A stretch of 64,000 nt of DNA from Claveliimonas bilis. Its GTDB lineage: Bacteria; Bacillota; Clostridia; Lachnospirales; Lachnospiraceae. Every line of letters begins with the position of its first letter. The stretch's first letter is position 1. A program made the position numbers and the translations under genes. This document shows positions 35,292 through 45,820 of the stretch, one piece after another. A model generated the notes under the pieces. That model searched no databases and had not been told where the DNA came from. It saw only the letters and a list, made by a program, of their open reading frames with translations. Location: contig NZ_AP027742.1 of assembly GCF_030296775.1 (NCBI RefSeq), positions 434,001 to 498,000 of the forward strand, in the 5' to 3' direction.

Positions 35292-35840
35292 ATGAAGAAA
35301 TACAAAATCATTTACGCCGATCCCCCTTGGAGATACGCGAGAAGCAAGGTACAGGGCGCAGCGGAAAAGCACTATCCCACTATGAGTATTGAGGAACTTT
35401 GCGCTTTACCCGTCAAAGAAATTGCGGATAAGGACTGTATTTTATTCCTATGGGCGACGTTCCCGCAGCTTAAAGAAGCGTTGCAGTTAATCAAGGCTTG
35501 GGGATTTACCTATAAATCCGTTGCCTTTGTATGGTTAAAGCAAAATCGGAAATCGCCCACTTGGTTTTATGGCTTGGGCTTTTGGACGCGAGGAAATGCG
35601 GAAATCTGCTTGCTTGCTACCAAAGGACACCCGAAGCGACAATCAAACAAGGTACATCAATTTATTATTTCCCCTGTTGAGCAGCACAGCAAAAAGCCGG
35701 ATATAACGCGGGAAAAGATACTTGCCCTTATGGGCGACCTACCGCGTATTGAACTGTTTGCAAGGCAGCATACCCCTGGTTGGGACGTATGGGGAAATGA
35801 AATCAAAAGCGACATACGGTTTGCCGGAAAGGAGGTTTGA
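35292..35840 (+). CDS. MT-A70-family adenine methyltransferase
   Basis: 182 residues. The signature ADPPW is near residue 9 (IIYADPPWRYARSK), followed by LFLWAT and a positively charged loop RGNAEICLLATKGHPKRQSN. MT-A70 proteins methylate N6 of adenine in DNA or RNA; phage and element members protect DNA against restriction. The ATG at 35292 follows AGGGGGTG. It lies between trbL and prgI genes, an unusual insertion in the T4SS operon but seen in this element family. Confidence 0.85.
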   Translation: MKKYKIIYADPPWRYARSKVQGAAEKHYPTMSIEELCALPVKEIADKDCILFLWATFPQLKEALQLIKAWGFTYKSVAFVWLKQNRKSPTWFYGLGFWTRGNAEICLLATKGHPKRQSNKVHQFIISPVEQHSKKPDITREKILALMGDLPRIELFARQHTPGWDVWGNEIKSDIRFAGKEV

Positions 35841-35841
35841 A

Positions 35842-36234
35842 ATGGCGTATGTAACCGTCCCAAAGGATTTAACCAAAATCAAGAGCAAGGTAATGTTCAA
35901 CCTTACCAAAAGACAATTACTCTGTTTCGGCGCGGCGGTGGCTATCGGGCTACCGCTATTCTTTTTGACAAAGGACAGCGCGGGAACGACAACGGCGGCT
36001 TTGTGCATGGTGCTTGCCATGCTGCCCATGTTCCTACTCGCTATGTACGAGAAGAACGGGCAACCGCTGGAAGTGATTATACGGCAATTTGTGGAAGTGA
36101 AGTTTCTTCGCCCCAAAGAGCGACCTTATCAGACCAACAATTTTTATACCGCCCTTGCGCGGCAGGAGCGATTAGATAAGGAGGTACGGGCGATTGTCAA
36201 AGGAAAAGGGAAAGACCCAAAACAAAAAGCGTAA
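35842..36234 (+). CDS. PrgI-family T4SS membrane protein
   Basis: 130 residues. After a short N-terminus (AYVTVPKDLTKIKSKVMFNL) there are two membrane segments (about residues 30-48 and 52-72) and a cytoplasmic tail. This is the PrgI family (VirB3-like), which always precedes the VirB4 ATPase gene in Gram-positive conjugation systems. ATG 35842 follows GGAGG. It overlaps virB4 by 41 bp. Confidence 0.88.
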   Translation: MAYVTVPKDLTKIKSKVMFNLTKRQLLCFGAAVAIGLPLFFLTKDSAGTTTAALCMVLAMLPMFLLAMYEKNGQPLEVIIRQFVEVKFLRPKERPYQTNNFYTALARQERLDKEVRAIVKGKGKDPKQKA

Positions 36235-38590
36235 ACTTACGCGGCAGGAAAAGAAACAGATCGACGCGCTTATCCGGCAGTCAAAGGGCGACGGGAAGCC
36301 CCATACGGCGCAGGACAGCATACCGTTTGAACGAATGTATAAGGACGGGATTTGCCGCCTTGCAAACGGGCGGTATTCCAAGTGCATTGAGTTTGAAGAT
36401 ATTAACTATCAGCTTGCGCAGCCGGACGACAAGACCGCCATTTTTGAAGCCCTTTGCGATATGTATAACTCTTTTGACGCTTCTATCAGTGTGCAGCTTT
36501 CCTTAATCAGCCGCCATGCGAACAAGGAGGATTTCAAGAGCAGTATCACGATTGCCCCACAGAATGACGACTTTGACAGTATCAGAGCCGAATACACCGA
36601 AATGCTGCAAACACAGCTTGAACGCGGCAACAACGGGCTTATCAAGACAAAGTTTCTCACCTTTACCATTGAAGCAAAAGATATTAAATCGGCGCGGGCG
36701 CGGCTTGCCCGTATCGAAACGGACACCCTCAACCATTTTAAGGTGATCGGCGCGGCGGCGCGGGTATTGGACGGGAAGCAGCGGCTTGAAGTGCTGCATG
36801 GGCTTTTCCACCCGGACGGGGAACGCTTCAACTTTGCGTGGGAATGGCTACCCGTAAGCGGCCTTTCCGTCAAAGACTTTATTGCCCCGTCCTCTTTCCG
36901 TTTTGGCGACGGGCGAATGTTTCAAATGGGCGGGAAGTTTGGCGCGGTTTCCTTTTTGCAGATTGCCGCGCCGGAACTTTCAGACCGTATGCTTGCCGAC
37001 TTCATGGAAGCGGAAAACGGGATTGTCGTCAATCTGCACATTCAGAGTATCGACCACAACGAAGCGATCAAGACGATCAAGCGGAAAATCACCGACCTTG
37101 ACCGTATGAAAATCGAGGAACAGAAAAAGGCAATCCGCAGCGGCTACGATATGGATATAATTCCGTCCGACCTTGCCACCTACGGCGGCGAAGCGAAAAA
37201 CCTTTTGCGGGATTTGCAGAGCCGGAACGAGCGAATGTTTTTGCTTACGCTGTTAGTTTTGAATGTGGCAGACACAAAGCAGAAATTGGACAACGACGTA
37301 TTTCAGGCCGCAAGTATCGCACAGAAATACAACTGTATGCTCACCCGCCTTGACTACCGGCAGGAACAGGGGCTTATGTCCTCTATCCCATTGGGCGAAA
37401 ACCTAATCCAAATCCAGCGGGGCTTGACGACTTCCAGCACCGCCATTTTCGTCCCCTTTACGGTACAAGAGCTGTTCCAAAGCGGCGAAGCGTTGTATTA
37501 CGGCTTAAACGCATTATCGAATAACATGATTTTGTGCGACAGGAAAAGGCTGAAGAACCCTAACGGCTTGATACTCGGCACACCCGGCAGCGGCAAGAGT
37601 TTTTCGGCAAAGCGCGAGATCACCAACGCTTTTCTCATTACCGCAGACGATATTATCATTTGCGACCCGGAAGCGGAATATTACCCCCTTGTGGAACGGC
37701 TGAAAGGGCAGGTTATCAAGGTTTCGCAGAACAGCACGCAGTACATTAACCCGATGGATATAAACCTCAATTACAGCGAGGGCGACACGCCCATAGCCTT
37801 AAAGAGCGATTTTATCCTTTCCTTTTGCGAGTTGATTATGGGCGGCAAAAACGGGCTGGAAGCGGTTGAAAAGACTTTGATTGACCGCGCCGTTATCAGC
37901 GTGTACCGCAGCTACCTTGCAGACCCGAAGCCGGAGAATATGCCGATTTTGGGCGACCTCTACAATGAAATCAAGAAGCAGCCGGAAAAGGAAGCGCAGC
38001 GTATCGCGTCGGCATTGGAACTCTATGTAAATGGCAGTTTGAACGTGTTTAACCACCAAACAAACGTTGACATTCACAACCGCCTTGTCTGCTTTGATAT
38101 TAAAGAACTCGGCACCCAGCTACGAAAACTCGGTATGCTCATTGTCCAAGATCAAGTTTGGAACAGAGTTACCATAAACCGCAGCGAAGGCAAGGCGACG
38201 CGGTACTATATCGACGAGTTTCATTTGCTGCTCAAAGAGGAACAGACCGCAGCGTACAGCGTTGAGATTTGGAAGCGTTTTAGAAAATGGGGCGGTATTC
38301 CGACAGGTATCACCCAAAACGTGAAAGATTTGTTATCGTCCCGCGAGGTGGAGAACATTTTTGAAAACAGCGATTTTGTGTATATGCTCAACCAAGCCCA
38401 GGGCGACAGGGAAATCCTTGCAAAGCAGCTTAACATTTCGCAGCAGCAAATGACCTATGTAACCCATTCCGACGCGGGCGAGGGGCTTATCTTCTATGGC
38501 AACGTGATTTTGCCCTTTATTGACCGTTTCCCGCAAGATACGGAACTCTATCGTGTAATGACGACCAAACCCGGCGAGGTGTCGGCATGA
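36194..38590 (+). CDS. VirB4-type conjugation ATPase
   Basis: 798 residues. The start is taken as TTG 36194 because AAGGAGG lies 9 bp upstream. N-terminal VirB4 domain up to about 440; then the P-loop [15 protein letters not shown] near residue 462, [16 protein letters not shown], and [10 protein letters not shown] (Walker B). It powers assembly of the transfer channel and substrate export. The gene stays inside a run of overlapping T4SS genes (prgI, virB4, methyltransferase, NlpC/P60). Confidence 0.93.
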   Translation: MSKEKGKTQNKKRKLTRQEKKQIDALIRQSKGDGKPHTAQDSIPFERMYKDGICRLANGRYSKCIEFEDINYQLAQPDDKTAIFEALCDMYNSFDASISVQLSLISRHANKEDFKSSITIAPQNDDFDSIRAEYTEMLQTQLERGNNGLIKTKFLTFTIEAKDIKSARARLARIETDTLNHFKVIGAAARVLDGKQRLEVLHGLFHPDGERFNFAWEWLPVSGLSVKDFIAPSSFRFGDGRMFQMGGKFGAVSFLQIAAPELSDRMLADFMEAENGIVVNLHIQSIDHNEAIKTIKRKITDLDRMKIEEQKKAIRSGYDMDIIPSDLATYGGEAKNLLRDLQSRNERMFLLTLLVLNVADTKQKLDNDVFQAASIAQKYNCMLTRLDYRQEQGLMSSIPLGENLIQIQRGLTTSSTAIFVPFTVQELFQSGEALYYGLNALSNNMILCDRKRLKNPNGLILGTPGSGKSFSAKREITNAFLITADDIIICDPEAEYYPLVERLKGQVIKVSQNSTQYINPMDINLNYSEGDTPIALKSDFILSFCELIMGGKNGLEAVEKTLIDRAVISVYRSYLADPKPENMPILGDLYNEIKKQPEKEAQRIASALELYVNGSLNVFNHQTNVDIHNRLVCFDIKELGTQLRKLGMLIVQDQVWNRVTINRSEGKATRYYIDEFHLLLKEEQTAAYSVEIWKRFRKWGGIPTGITQNVKDLLSSREVENIFENSDFVYMLNQAQGDREILAKQLNISQQQMTYVTHSDAGEGLIFYGNVILPFIDRFPQDTELYRVMTTKPGEVSA

Positions 38591-39543
38591 GGATAGAAAT
38601 GGACAAAATCTATTGCGGCGACAGCTTGCAGGTGCTTCAAACCTTGCCGGAAAATGCAGTTGATTGTTGCGTAACGTCCCCACCCTACTATGCCTTGCGG
38701 GACTACGGCGCAGACGGGCAGATCGGACGGGAAGCAACGCCGGAGGAATATGTTTCCCGTATTACGGCGGTATTCCATGAGGTAAAGCGGGTGCTTACGC
38801 CGGAGGGTACTTGTTGGCTGAATATCGCGGACACTTATTGCGGCACAGGCAGCAAAGCCGACCACCAAGACCCCAAATACCCCAAAGGCAGGAACGGGCA
38901 GCAAGTGGCGTTTAACCACCGCGCCCCCGGCTGCAAGCCCAAAGATTTAATTGGTATTCCGTGGCTTGTAGCCCTCGCCTTGCGGGGCGACGGTTGGTAT
39001 TTGCGCAGTTCTATCATTTGGCACAAAACAAACCCCATGCCGGAAAGCACGCGGGACAGGCCGACCCGCTGCTATGAATATGTGTTTCTGCTTACCAAGT
39101 CAAAGAAGTATTATTACGATTGGCAAGCAGTAGCCGAGCCGATAGCCCCCACAACGGCGGGGCGGCTGAAAAGCGGAGTTAGCAAAGGAAATAAGTATAA
39201 CGTTACTGTTCCGGGGCAAAACCAACCGCAGAAAATCAACCGCCCCCGCGAAAAGGGCGCATACGCCGACGAGTTGATTTCTCCCGTCCGCAGCCGCCGC
39301 AACGTTTGGCAGATTAACAATGTCGGCTATCATGGCGGGCATTTCGCAGCGTTCCCGCCGAAACTTGCGGAAACGTGCATTTTGGCGGGCTGTCCCATCG
39401 GCGGGATTGTCCTTGACCCCTTTTTCGGCAGCGGCACGACGGGCATGGTAGCAAAACGGCTTAACCGCCGCTATATCGGCATTGAGTTAAACCCCGACTA
39501 TTGCGAACTTGCAAAACAGCGGATTGGAGGTGATGAAGATTGA
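38587..39543 (+). CDS. Site-specific DNA methyltransferase (SPPY class)
   Basis: 318 residues. The catalytic motif [12 protein letters not shown] is near residue 30 and the SAM-binding motif [15 protein letters not shown] near residue 280. The order catalytic then SAM-binding is that of beta-class N6-adenine/N4-cytosine methyltransferases. No restriction endonuclease is encoded nearby, so this is an orphan enzyme, probably protecting the element on entry into a new cell. It overlaps virB4 and the following gene by 4 bp. Confidence 0.88.
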   Translation: MRIEMDKIYCGDSLQVLQTLPENAVDCCVTSPPYYALRDYGADGQIGREATPEEYVSRITAVFHEVKRVLTPEGTCWLNIADTYCGTGSKADHQDPKYPKGRNGQQVAFNHRAPGCKPKDLIGIPWLVALALRGDGWYLRSSIIWHKTNPMPESTRDRPTRCYEYVFLLTKSKKYYYDWQAVAEPIAPTTAGRLKSGVSKGNKYNVTVPGQNQPQKINRPREKGAYADELISPVRSRRNVWQINNVGYHGGHFAAFPPKLAETCILAGCPIGGIVLDPFFGSGTTGMVAKRLNRRYIGIELNPDYCELAKQRIGGDED

Positions 39544-41510
39544 GCAAGGAACTGAAAGCCCCCGACAAGGTAACGCAAAAAATGACCCGCGACGGTGCGG
39601 TTGCGGAAAACCTCACGACGGGCGAAACGTCCAGTATCAGCGAAAGGCCGCAGGAAGAAAACTATTCAGCCCCCGCAGGGGTGGCAGCGGAAAAGGTTGT
39701 GCAGCATATCGGCGCAGAGATTGAGCGACACGCAGCAAAAGGCGCGGAGAAAAAAGCCCTTGACGCGACGCAGCCTAAAACCCATTCTTCCCGCTTGCAG
39801 TTTTCCGAAGCGGAACGGGCAACGCCGGAACTTCAAAAAGCGATCAAGAAATCGGATAAGGCGGCAGACTGTTTAGACGCAGCGCGGGCGGCTATCCCCA
39901 AGCAGACCAAAATCAAGAAAGAGCGCGTTTTTGACGAAGCGAAAGGCAAGGCAAAGACGCGCCTTTCCTTTGAAAAGACGGATAAGCCCCCAAACGGCAA
40001 GTTGCGGCATAACCCCTTATCCCGTCCGGCACAGGAGTTAAACAGTACCGTACATGGGAAAATCTACGAGGTAGAGAAAGAAAACGTCGGTGTGGAAAGC
40101 GGGCACCGGGTAGAACTTGCCGGAGAGAAAGCGGGCGGCATGGCGGCGCGGGCAGTTAAGGGCGGCATACGCCGCCATAAGCTGAAACCCTACCGGGCAG
40201 CGGCGGCAGCGGAAAAACAAGCGGTAAAGGCAAACGCAGATTTTCTCTATCAAAAGGCGTTGCACGATAACCCCGCGCTTGCGCACTCCAACCCCATTTC
40301 CCGTTTTTGGCAGAAGCAGCGCATTAAAAAGCAGTATGCAAAAACGCTGAAAGCGGGCGGCAAAGCGAAAAAAACCGCTGAAGCCACCGCAAAGGCGGCG
40401 AAGAAAACCGCGCAGGAAACCAAACGGGCGACGTTCTTTGTTGTCCGGCATTGGAAAGGCTGCTTGATTGTGGGCGGGATTGCCTTTATCGTGCTGCTGC
40501 TTTTCGGCGGGCTGTCCTCTTGCTCCCTCTTTGGCGGCAACAGCGGCAGCGGCTTGATTGCGTCGTCCTATCTCTCCGAGGACGCGGATATAACGGGCGC
40601 GGAAAGCGCGTATGCCGCTATGGAAGCCGAGTTACAAGATATGCTGGACAATATCGAAAGCGAATACCCCGGCTATGACGAATACCGGGTAAACGCGGAC
40701 GAGATCGAGCATGACCCCTATGTGCTAATTTCTATCCTTTCCGCGTGGCATGAGGGCGTGTTTACACTCGATGAAGTGCAAAGCACCCTTGAAATGCTCT
40801 TTGAGAAACAGTATATCTTGACGGTCGAGGAAGAAGTACAGGTACGCTACCGCACCGAAACAAGGACGGACAGCGAGGGCAACCCCTATACGGTTGAAGT
40901 CCCCTATAACTATTACATTCTTCATGTGGATTTGGAAAACTTCAACCTCTCCCATGTCCCCGTTTACATCATGGGCGAAGAACAGCTATCCATGTACGCT
41001 ATGTATATGTCGTCGCTGGGAAACAGACCCGACCTTTTCCCGCAATCCGGCTATGTGTCTAAATACTATGAAAACCCGCCCGCCGATTATGAAGTACCCG
41101 CCGCGCTGCTGGGTTCCGATGAAAAGTTTGCGCGGCTCATGGAGGAAGCAGATAAATACGTCGGTTTTCCCTATGTGTGGGGCGGCAGCACCCCGGAAAC
41201 CTCTTTTGATTGCAGCGGCTTTGTGAGTTATGTGTTGACGAACAGCGGCCTATACAATACGGGCAGACTTGGGGCGCAAGGGCTTTACAACATCTCAACC
41301 CCTGTTTCTAACCCGCAGCCGGGGGATTTGGTGTTCTTTACGGGTACATACGACACCCCCGGCGTTTCCCATGTGGGGATTTATGTGGGCGAGGACGGGG
41401 ACGGAAGCCCCGTCATGCTGCATTGTGGCGACCCTATCCAGTATTCAAAGCTGGACACCAGCTATTGGCAATCCCACTTTTACGCCTACGGGCGGTTAAA
41501 TTACAATTAA
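39540..41510 (+). CDS. T4SS-associated NlpC/P60 cell-wall hydrolase
   Basis: 656 residues (TTG start at 39540, GGAGG upstream). The first ~295 residues are charged and cytoplasmic. One membrane helix ([20 protein letters not shown]) follows, then an extracellular part with a C-terminal NlpC/P60 domain. That domain has [10 protein letters not shown] as the catalytic Cys block and SHVGIYVG with the catalytic His. It cuts peptidoglycan so that the transfer channel can pass, like Tn916 Orf14 or CD1107-type proteins. Confidence 0.9.
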   Translation: MSKELKAPDKVTQKMTRDGAVAENLTTGETSSISERPQEENYSAPAGVAAEKVVQHIGAEIERHAAKGAEKKALDATQPKTHSSRLQFSEAERATPELQKAIKKSDKAADCLDAARAAIPKQTKIKKERVFDEAKGKAKTRLSFEKTDKPPNGKLRHNPLSRPAQELNSTVHGKIYEVEKENVGVESGHRVELAGEKAGGMAARAVKGGIRRHKLKPYRAAAAAEKQAVKANADFLYQKALHDNPALAHSNPISRFWQKQRIKKQYAKTLKAGGKAKKTAEATAKAAKKTAQETKRATFFVVRHWKGCLIVGGIAFIVLLLFGGLSSCSLFGGNSGSGLIASSYLSEDADITGAESAYAAMEAELQDMLDNIESEYPGYDEYRVNADEIEHDPYVLISILSAWHEGVFTLDEVQSTLEMLFEKQYILTVEEEVQVRYRTETRTDSEGNPYTVEVPYNYYILHVDLENFNLSHVPVYIMGEEQLSMYAMYMSSLGNRPDLFPQSGYVSKYYENPPADYEVPAALLGSDEKFARLMEEADKYVGFPYVWGGSTPETSFDCSGFVSYVLTNSGLYNTGRLGAQGLYNISTPVSNPQPGDLVFFTGTYDTPGVSHVGIYVGEDGDGSPVMLHCGDPIQYSKLDTSYWQSHFYAYGRLNYN

Positions 41511-41523
41511 AAGGAGTTGAAAA

Positions 41524-42246
41524 ATGAATATTGTATCTTTTGGCGGCGGCACGAATAGTGCCGCCTTACTTATTGGCCTATACAAGCACAAAATCCCGAT
41601 TGACCTTATCACCTTTGCCGATACGGGCGCGGAACACCCGCATACCTATCAATTTATCGAGATAATCAATCAATGGCTTGCGGAACACGGTATGCCGCAG
41701 ATTACCGTTGTGCAGTATGTTGACCGCTACGGCAACCGCCTATCTCTTGAAACCGAGTGCTTGCGCTCTCATACGCTCCCGTCGATTGCCTACGGGCATA
41801 AGCGTTGTTCGCAGAAACACAAAATCGCACCGCAGGAAAAGTTTTGCAACCACTATGCGCCTTGCCGCGAAGTATGGCAGCGCGGCGAGAAAGTCAACCG
41901 CTATATCGGCTATGACGCGGGAGAAGTGAAACGGTATGAACATTCCCGCAAGTACAACGAAGCCGACAAAAAATATCATAACCGCTACCCCCTCATTGAA
42001 GAATGGGGCTGGAACAGGGACGATTGTATCCGGGAAATCAAAGCGGCAGGATTGCCGCAGCCGGGTAAATCGTCCTGTTTCTTTTGTCCGAGCATGAAGA
42101 AACAAGAGATTTTATATCTCAAAGAACACTATCCCGATCTATTTAACCGGGCGGCGACTTTGGAAGAAAACGCTATGCCCTATCTTAAAACCGTTAAGGG
42201 ATTGGGGCGCAGCTATTCATGGAAAGAACAGTTTGGAAAGGAGTAA
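41524..42246 (+). CDS. PP-loop (PAPS-reductase-like) enzyme
   Basis: 240 residues. The N-terminal ATP pyrophosphatase P-loop SFGGGTNSAAL is near residue 5, and a Cys group CFFCPSMKKQE near residue 180 with RCSQKH near residue 92 may hold a metal or cluster. Family members are PAPS reductases, tRNA thiolases and DndC. Genes like this recur in clostridial conjugative elements beside methyltransferases. A role in DNA or tRNA modification is possible. GGAGTTG lies before the ATG. Confidence 0.75.
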   Translation: MNIVSFGGGTNSAALLIGLYKHKIPIDLITFADTGAEHPHTYQFIEIINQWLAEHGMPQITVVQYVDRYGNRLSLETECLRSHTLPSIAYGHKRCSQKHKIAPQEKFCNHYAPCREVWQRGEKVNRYIGYDAGEVKRYEHSRKYNEADKKYHNRYPLIEEWGWNRDDCIREIKAAGLPQPGKSSCFFCPSMKKQEILYLKEHYPDLFNRAATLEENAMPYLKTVKGLGRSYSWKEQFGKE

Positions 42247-42519
42247 ATGACTATGGCGAACACGAAACTTGACCGTATCGAAAGGGATATTGAGAAAACG
42301 AGGGCAAAAATCCTTGAACAGCAAAAGAAGCTGAAAGACCTTGAAGCGCAGAAAGTCGAGGAAGAAAACGCGCAGATCGTGCAAATGGTAAAGGCGGTAC
42401 ACCTTGACGGGACGCAGCTTGCCGCGTTCCTCTCCGCTTACGCCAGCGGCGAAATCACCTTGCCGCAGCCGGAAGCCACTTACCCCGCCGAACAGGAGGA
42501 CAACGACAATGAAGAATAA
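42247..42519 (+). CDS. DUF4315 protein
   Basis: 90 residues, with an N-terminal coiled coil (LDRIERDIEKTRAKILEQQK) and an acidic tail. This pattern is DUF4315, always found between the NlpC/P60 and DUF4366 genes in this element family. It overlaps the DUF4366 gene by 11 bp. Likely a structural partner in the conjugation apparatus. Function unknown. Confidence 0.8.
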   Translation: MTMANTKLDRIERDIEKTRAKILEQQKKLKDLEAQKVEEENAQIVQMVKAVHLDGTQLAAFLSAYASGEITLPQPEATYPAEQEDNDNEE

Positions 42520-43258
42520 AAAGATAATCCGAAAGTTTACCGTATTGCTTGCCGCACTGGTTATCATGTGCGGCTTTTCTGTTACCGCTTATGCGGGCGG
42601 TGGCGATGAAAGCGACGACACGCCTACCCCCGTAACCGAGGAAACCCCCGCGCCGGAAACCGAGCCGGAAGAAACGACGGGCGGCTATGAGCCGCAGCCC
42701 CTTACCCCGGACGGGAATATGTCCCTTGTGGACGATATAACGGGTGAAGCGTCCGGCGACAAGCAGTTTATCACCGTCGTTACCAAAAGTGGCAACTATT
42801 TTTACATCATCATTGACCGCGCCGAGGACGGGGAAAATACCGTCCATTTCCTTAACCAAGTGGACGAAGCGGATTTAACCGCCCTTATGGAGGACGGGCA
42901 GACCGAAGCCCCCGTTTGTAGCTGCACCGATAAATGCGTTGCCGGAAGCGTCAACACCGCTTGCCCGGTTTGCAGCGTCAACATGAGCGAGTGCGCGGGT
43001 GTGGAAGCCGAGCCGGAGCCGGAAGAAACCGAGCAGCCGCCGGAAGAAGAAAAAGGCGGCGGCATGGGTATTCTGCTTGTCGTGCTGCTTGTTGCCGCAG
43101 CGGGCGGCGGCGCGTTCTACTACTTTAAGATTTTGAAGCCCAAAAAGGACGCGGCGAAAGGCAGCAGCAGCCTTGACGACCTTGATTTTGACGAGGACGA
43201 CGAGGAAACGGAAGTAGTCGAAACCGAACAGACCGAGCAGGAGGACGATAATCTATGA
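42509..43258 (+). CDS. DUF4366 exported membrane protein
   Basis: 249 residues. A signal peptide (KKIIRKFTVLLAALVIMCGF, cut near AYA) leads to a Pro/Glu/Thr-rich stretch, a beta-rich domain, and a Cys-rich segment (CSCTDKC, CPVCSVNMSEC). Then come a membrane helix (GILLVVLLVAAAGGGAFYYF) and an acidic cytoplasmic tail. This is the DUF4366 layout. The ATG at 42509 is preceded by GGAGGA. It may act as a cell-surface component of the T4SS. It overlaps topB by 4 bp. Confidence 0.82.
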   Translation: MKNKKIIRKFTVLLAALVIMCGFSVTAYAGGGDESDDTPTPVTEETPAPETEPEETTGGYEPQPLTPDGNMSLVDDITGEASGDKQFITVVTKSGNYFYIIIDRAEDGENTVHFLNQVDEADLTALMEDGQTEAPVCSCTDKCVAGSVNTACPVCSVNMSECAGVEAEPEPEETEQPPEEEKGGGMGILLVVLLVAAAGGGAFYYFKILKPKKDAAKGSSSLDDLDFDEDDEETEVVETEQTEQEDDNL

Positions 43259-45330
43259 AACTTGTAATTGCAGAAAAACCGAGCGTCGGGGCGGCGATTG
43301 CCGCCGTTATGGGCGCGAATGAAAAGCGCAGCGGATATTTTGAGGGCGGCGGCTACCTTGTGTCGTGGTGTATCGGGCATTTGATTAGCCTTGCAGACGC
43401 GGCGACCTACAATGAACAATTCCGTAAATGGAAGTACGACGATCTTCCCATTGTCCCGCAGGAGTGGCAGTTTATTGTTGCCAGCGGCAAGGAGCAGCAG
43501 TTTTCCATTCTCAAAGACCTTATGCACCGCAGCGACGTTACCGAGATTATCAATGCTTGCGACAGCGGGCGCGAGGGGGAACTCATTTTCCGCTTTGTCT
43601 ATGAACAGGCGAATTGCAAAAAGCCCTTTTCCCGCCTTTGGATTAGCAGCATGGAAGCAAGTGCAATCCGCGAGGGCTTTTCAAATCTCAAAGACGGGCG
43701 CGGCTATGACAACCTCTATCAATCCGCGCTTTGCAGAGCAAAGGCCGATTGGCTCATTGGCATTAACGCGACCCGCCTTTTCTCTATCCTCTACCATAAA
43801 ACATTGAATGTCGGCAGAGTGCAAACGCCCACCCTTGCTATGCTGGTAAACCGCGACTATGCAATCAGCAGCTTTAAGAAAGAGAAATATCATGTCGTCC
43901 GGCTGGACGTTGGCGGCGTTGCCGCCCTTTCCGAAAGGCAGGACGACGAAGCGGCGGCGCGGCAGATGAAAGCGGCTTGCGAGAAATCGCAGGCCGTTTG
44001 TACTTCCCTTAAAAAAGAGAAAAAGACCGCAGCCCCGCCGAAACTGTTTGACCTCACCGCCTTGCAGCGGGAAGCAAACCGTTTGTATGGGTTTACGGCG
44101 AAACAGACCCTTGACTATGCGCAAGCCCTTTATGAAAAACGGCTTTTGACCTATCCCCGCACCGACAGCAAATATATCACTTCCGATATGGAGGGCAGCA
44201 CAAAGGAACTTATCACCGGCCTTTGCGCTGCTCTCCCCTTTATGCAGGGCGTGAAGCTGCAAGCCGACCTTGCGAGGATTTGCGACAACAGCAAAGTAAC
44301 CGACCATCACGCCATTTTGCCGACAGCGGAGTTTGTGAAAACGGGCTTTTCTTCCCTTGCCGAAAGTGAGAAAAAGCTAATGACCCTTGTGTGCGCAAAA
44401 CTGCTTTGCGCCGTTGCCGCGCCCTATGAGTATGAAGCGGTTACGGCGGTTTTCACTTGCGGCGGCTATACCTTTACCGCAAAGGGCAGGACGACGCTTT
44501 GCGAGGGTTGGCGCGAGATTGAAAGACTATCCCGCGCCGCGTCCGGGGAACAGGACGAGGACGCAGAGCCGGAAGCGGTTTTACCCCCGCTTGCCGAGGG
44601 GCAGACCTTTGACAATCCGGCAGCGGAGATCTCCGAACGTTACACGCAGCCCCCAAAGGCATTTACCGAAGATACGTTACTTTCGGCTATGGAGAGTGCG
44701 GGAAAGGAGGACACGCCGGAGGACGCGGAGCGCAAAGGGTTAGGCACCACCGCGACGCGGGCGGGTATCATTGAAAAACTCATTAGCGCGGGCTTTGCCG
44801 AGCGCAAGGGCAAAAAGCTAATCCCCACAAAGGACGGGTATAACCTTGTCGCTATTCTGCCCGACAGCCTTACGTCCCCGCAGCTTACGGCAGAATGGGA
44901 AACGCGCCTTACCGGGATTGCAAAGGGCAGCGACAGCCCCGCCGACTTCATGCGCGGGATTGAGGAAATGACAGCGGGGCTTGTCAAGACCTATTCCGCG
45001 ATTTCCGAGGATAAAGCGAAGCTGTTTACCCCACAGCGGGAAGCAATCGGCACTTGCCCCCGTTGCGGCGCGGCGGTTTACGAGGGCAAGAAAAACTTTT
45101 ACTGCTCCGACAGGGCTTGCAGCTTTGTGATGTGGAAGAATGACCGCTTTTTTGAGCAGCGCAAAAAGGCTTTCACAAAGGCGATTGCCGCCGCCCTTTT
45201 GAAAGACGGAAAGGTAAAAATCAAAGGTATGTACTCGACCAAGACGGGAAAGACCTTTGACGGAGTTGTGCTGCTTGCCGACACAGGCGGCAAGTATGTA
45301 AACTTCCGCGTCGAGCAGAACCGAAAATGA
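43255..45330 (+). CDS. topB: Type IA DNA topoisomerase III
   Basis: 691 residues. The TOPRIM domain starts with KLVIAEKPSVGAAIA, and HAILPT and the active-site region YPRTDSKYITSDM (Tyr near residue 300) are intact. A C-terminal zinc ribbon (CPRCGAAVYEGKKNFYCSDRAC) is followed by a basic end. It relaxes or decatenates DNA during transfer. Element-encoded topoisomerase III is standard in this ICE family. It overlaps its neighbours by 4 bp at each end. Confidence 0.93.
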   Translation: MKLVIAEKPSVGAAIAAVMGANEKRSGYFEGGGYLVSWCIGHLISLADAATYNEQFRKWKYDDLPIVPQEWQFIVASGKEQQFSILKDLMHRSDVTEIINACDSGREGELIFRFVYEQANCKKPFSRLWISSMEASAIREGFSNLKDGRGYDNLYQSALCRAKADWLIGINATRLFSILYHKTLNVGRVQTPTLAMLVNRDYAISSFKKEKYHVVRLDVGGVAALSERQDDEAAARQMKAACEKSQAVCTSLKKEKKTAAPPKLFDLTALQREANRLYGFTAKQTLDYAQALYEKRLLTYPRTDSKYITSDMEGSTKELITGLCAALPFMQGVKLQADLARICDNSKVTDHHAILPTAEFVKTGFSSLAESEKKLMTLVCAKLLCAVAAPYEYEAVTAVFTCGGYTFTAKGRTTLCEGWREIERLSRAASGEQDEDAEPEAVLPPLAEGQTFDNPAAEISERYTQPPKAFTEDTLLSAMESAGKEDTPEDAERKGLGTTATRAGIIEKLISAGFAERKGKKLIPTKDGYNLVAILPDSLTSPQLTAEWETRLTGIAKGSDSPADFMRGIEEMTAGLVKTYSAISEDKAKLFTPQREAIGTCPRCGAAVYEGKKNFYCSDRACSFVMWKNDRFFEQRKKAFTKAIAAALLKDGKVKIKGMYSTKTGKTFDGVVLLADTGGKYVNFRVEQNRK

Positions 45331-45695
45331 TAAGGCTTGATGAAAAGCAATACCGCGCCGTAAAGAAAATGACCCGCGCCGCTTGTGCAAACAACGATTG
45401 CGGGAATTGTCTGCTGCTGGACGACGGGGAAACTTGCGTTTGTGTGCAGAGTATCAGCTATTCGCTGCTATGCCGCTATTTCCGCGAAGCGGTATTACCC
45501 GCCGACAGGCAGCTTTGCGAACAGATCACCCGCAGCGGGGAAACCGATTTGAAGCGTTGCGCGGTATGCGGCAGCACGTTTGCGGCGGGCAGCAACCGGG
45601 CGAAATACTGCCCCGATTGCGCGGCAAAGATACGCCGCAGACAGAAAGCCCAAAGCGAGAGAAACAGGCGTTTACGGATAAAAACAACTACATAG
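45327..45695 (+). CDS. Cysteine-rich VLP-domain protein (element A)
   Basis: 122 residues with CANNDCGNCLLLDDGETCVC, then CRYFREAVLPADRQLC, CAVCGSTF and CPDC, a zinc-type protein closely related to 16541-16927 of block D. The basic C-terminus may bind nucleic acid. It is the last gene of the T4SS-topoisomerase operon and ends on an oriT-like repeat. Function unknown. Confidence 0.82.
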   Translation: MIRLDEKQYRAVKKMTRAACANNDCGNCLLLDDGETCVCVQSISYSLLCRYFREAVLPADRQLCEQITRSGETDLKRCAVCGSTFAAGSNRAKYCPDCAAKIRRRQKAQSERNRRLRIKTTT

Positions 45696-45790
45696 CAAGC
45701 ACAGCAAACGAGTACCCGTTTGCGAGAAATGCCCGCGCTTCCCATAGAGAGCGCGGGCATTTTGCTTGTTGGGATAGTCCCAAACCCTTA
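45693..45790 (+). other. oriT-like repeat, copy 1 (interrupted by an extra hairpin)
   Basis: TAGCAAGCACAGCAAACGAG, then TACCCGTTTGCG, a 28-bp GC hairpin (GCCCGCGC...GCGCGGGC), and TTGCTTGTTGGGATAGTCCC with AAACCCTTA. Apart from the hairpin this is the reverse complement of 52797-52862, which lies directly upstream of mobC. It contains the dyads CAAACG/CGTTTG and TTGGGA/TCCCAA. Confidence 0.65.
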
Positions 45791-45820
45791 TATGACCGAG
45801 AAAGGACGTGATGAAAGAAT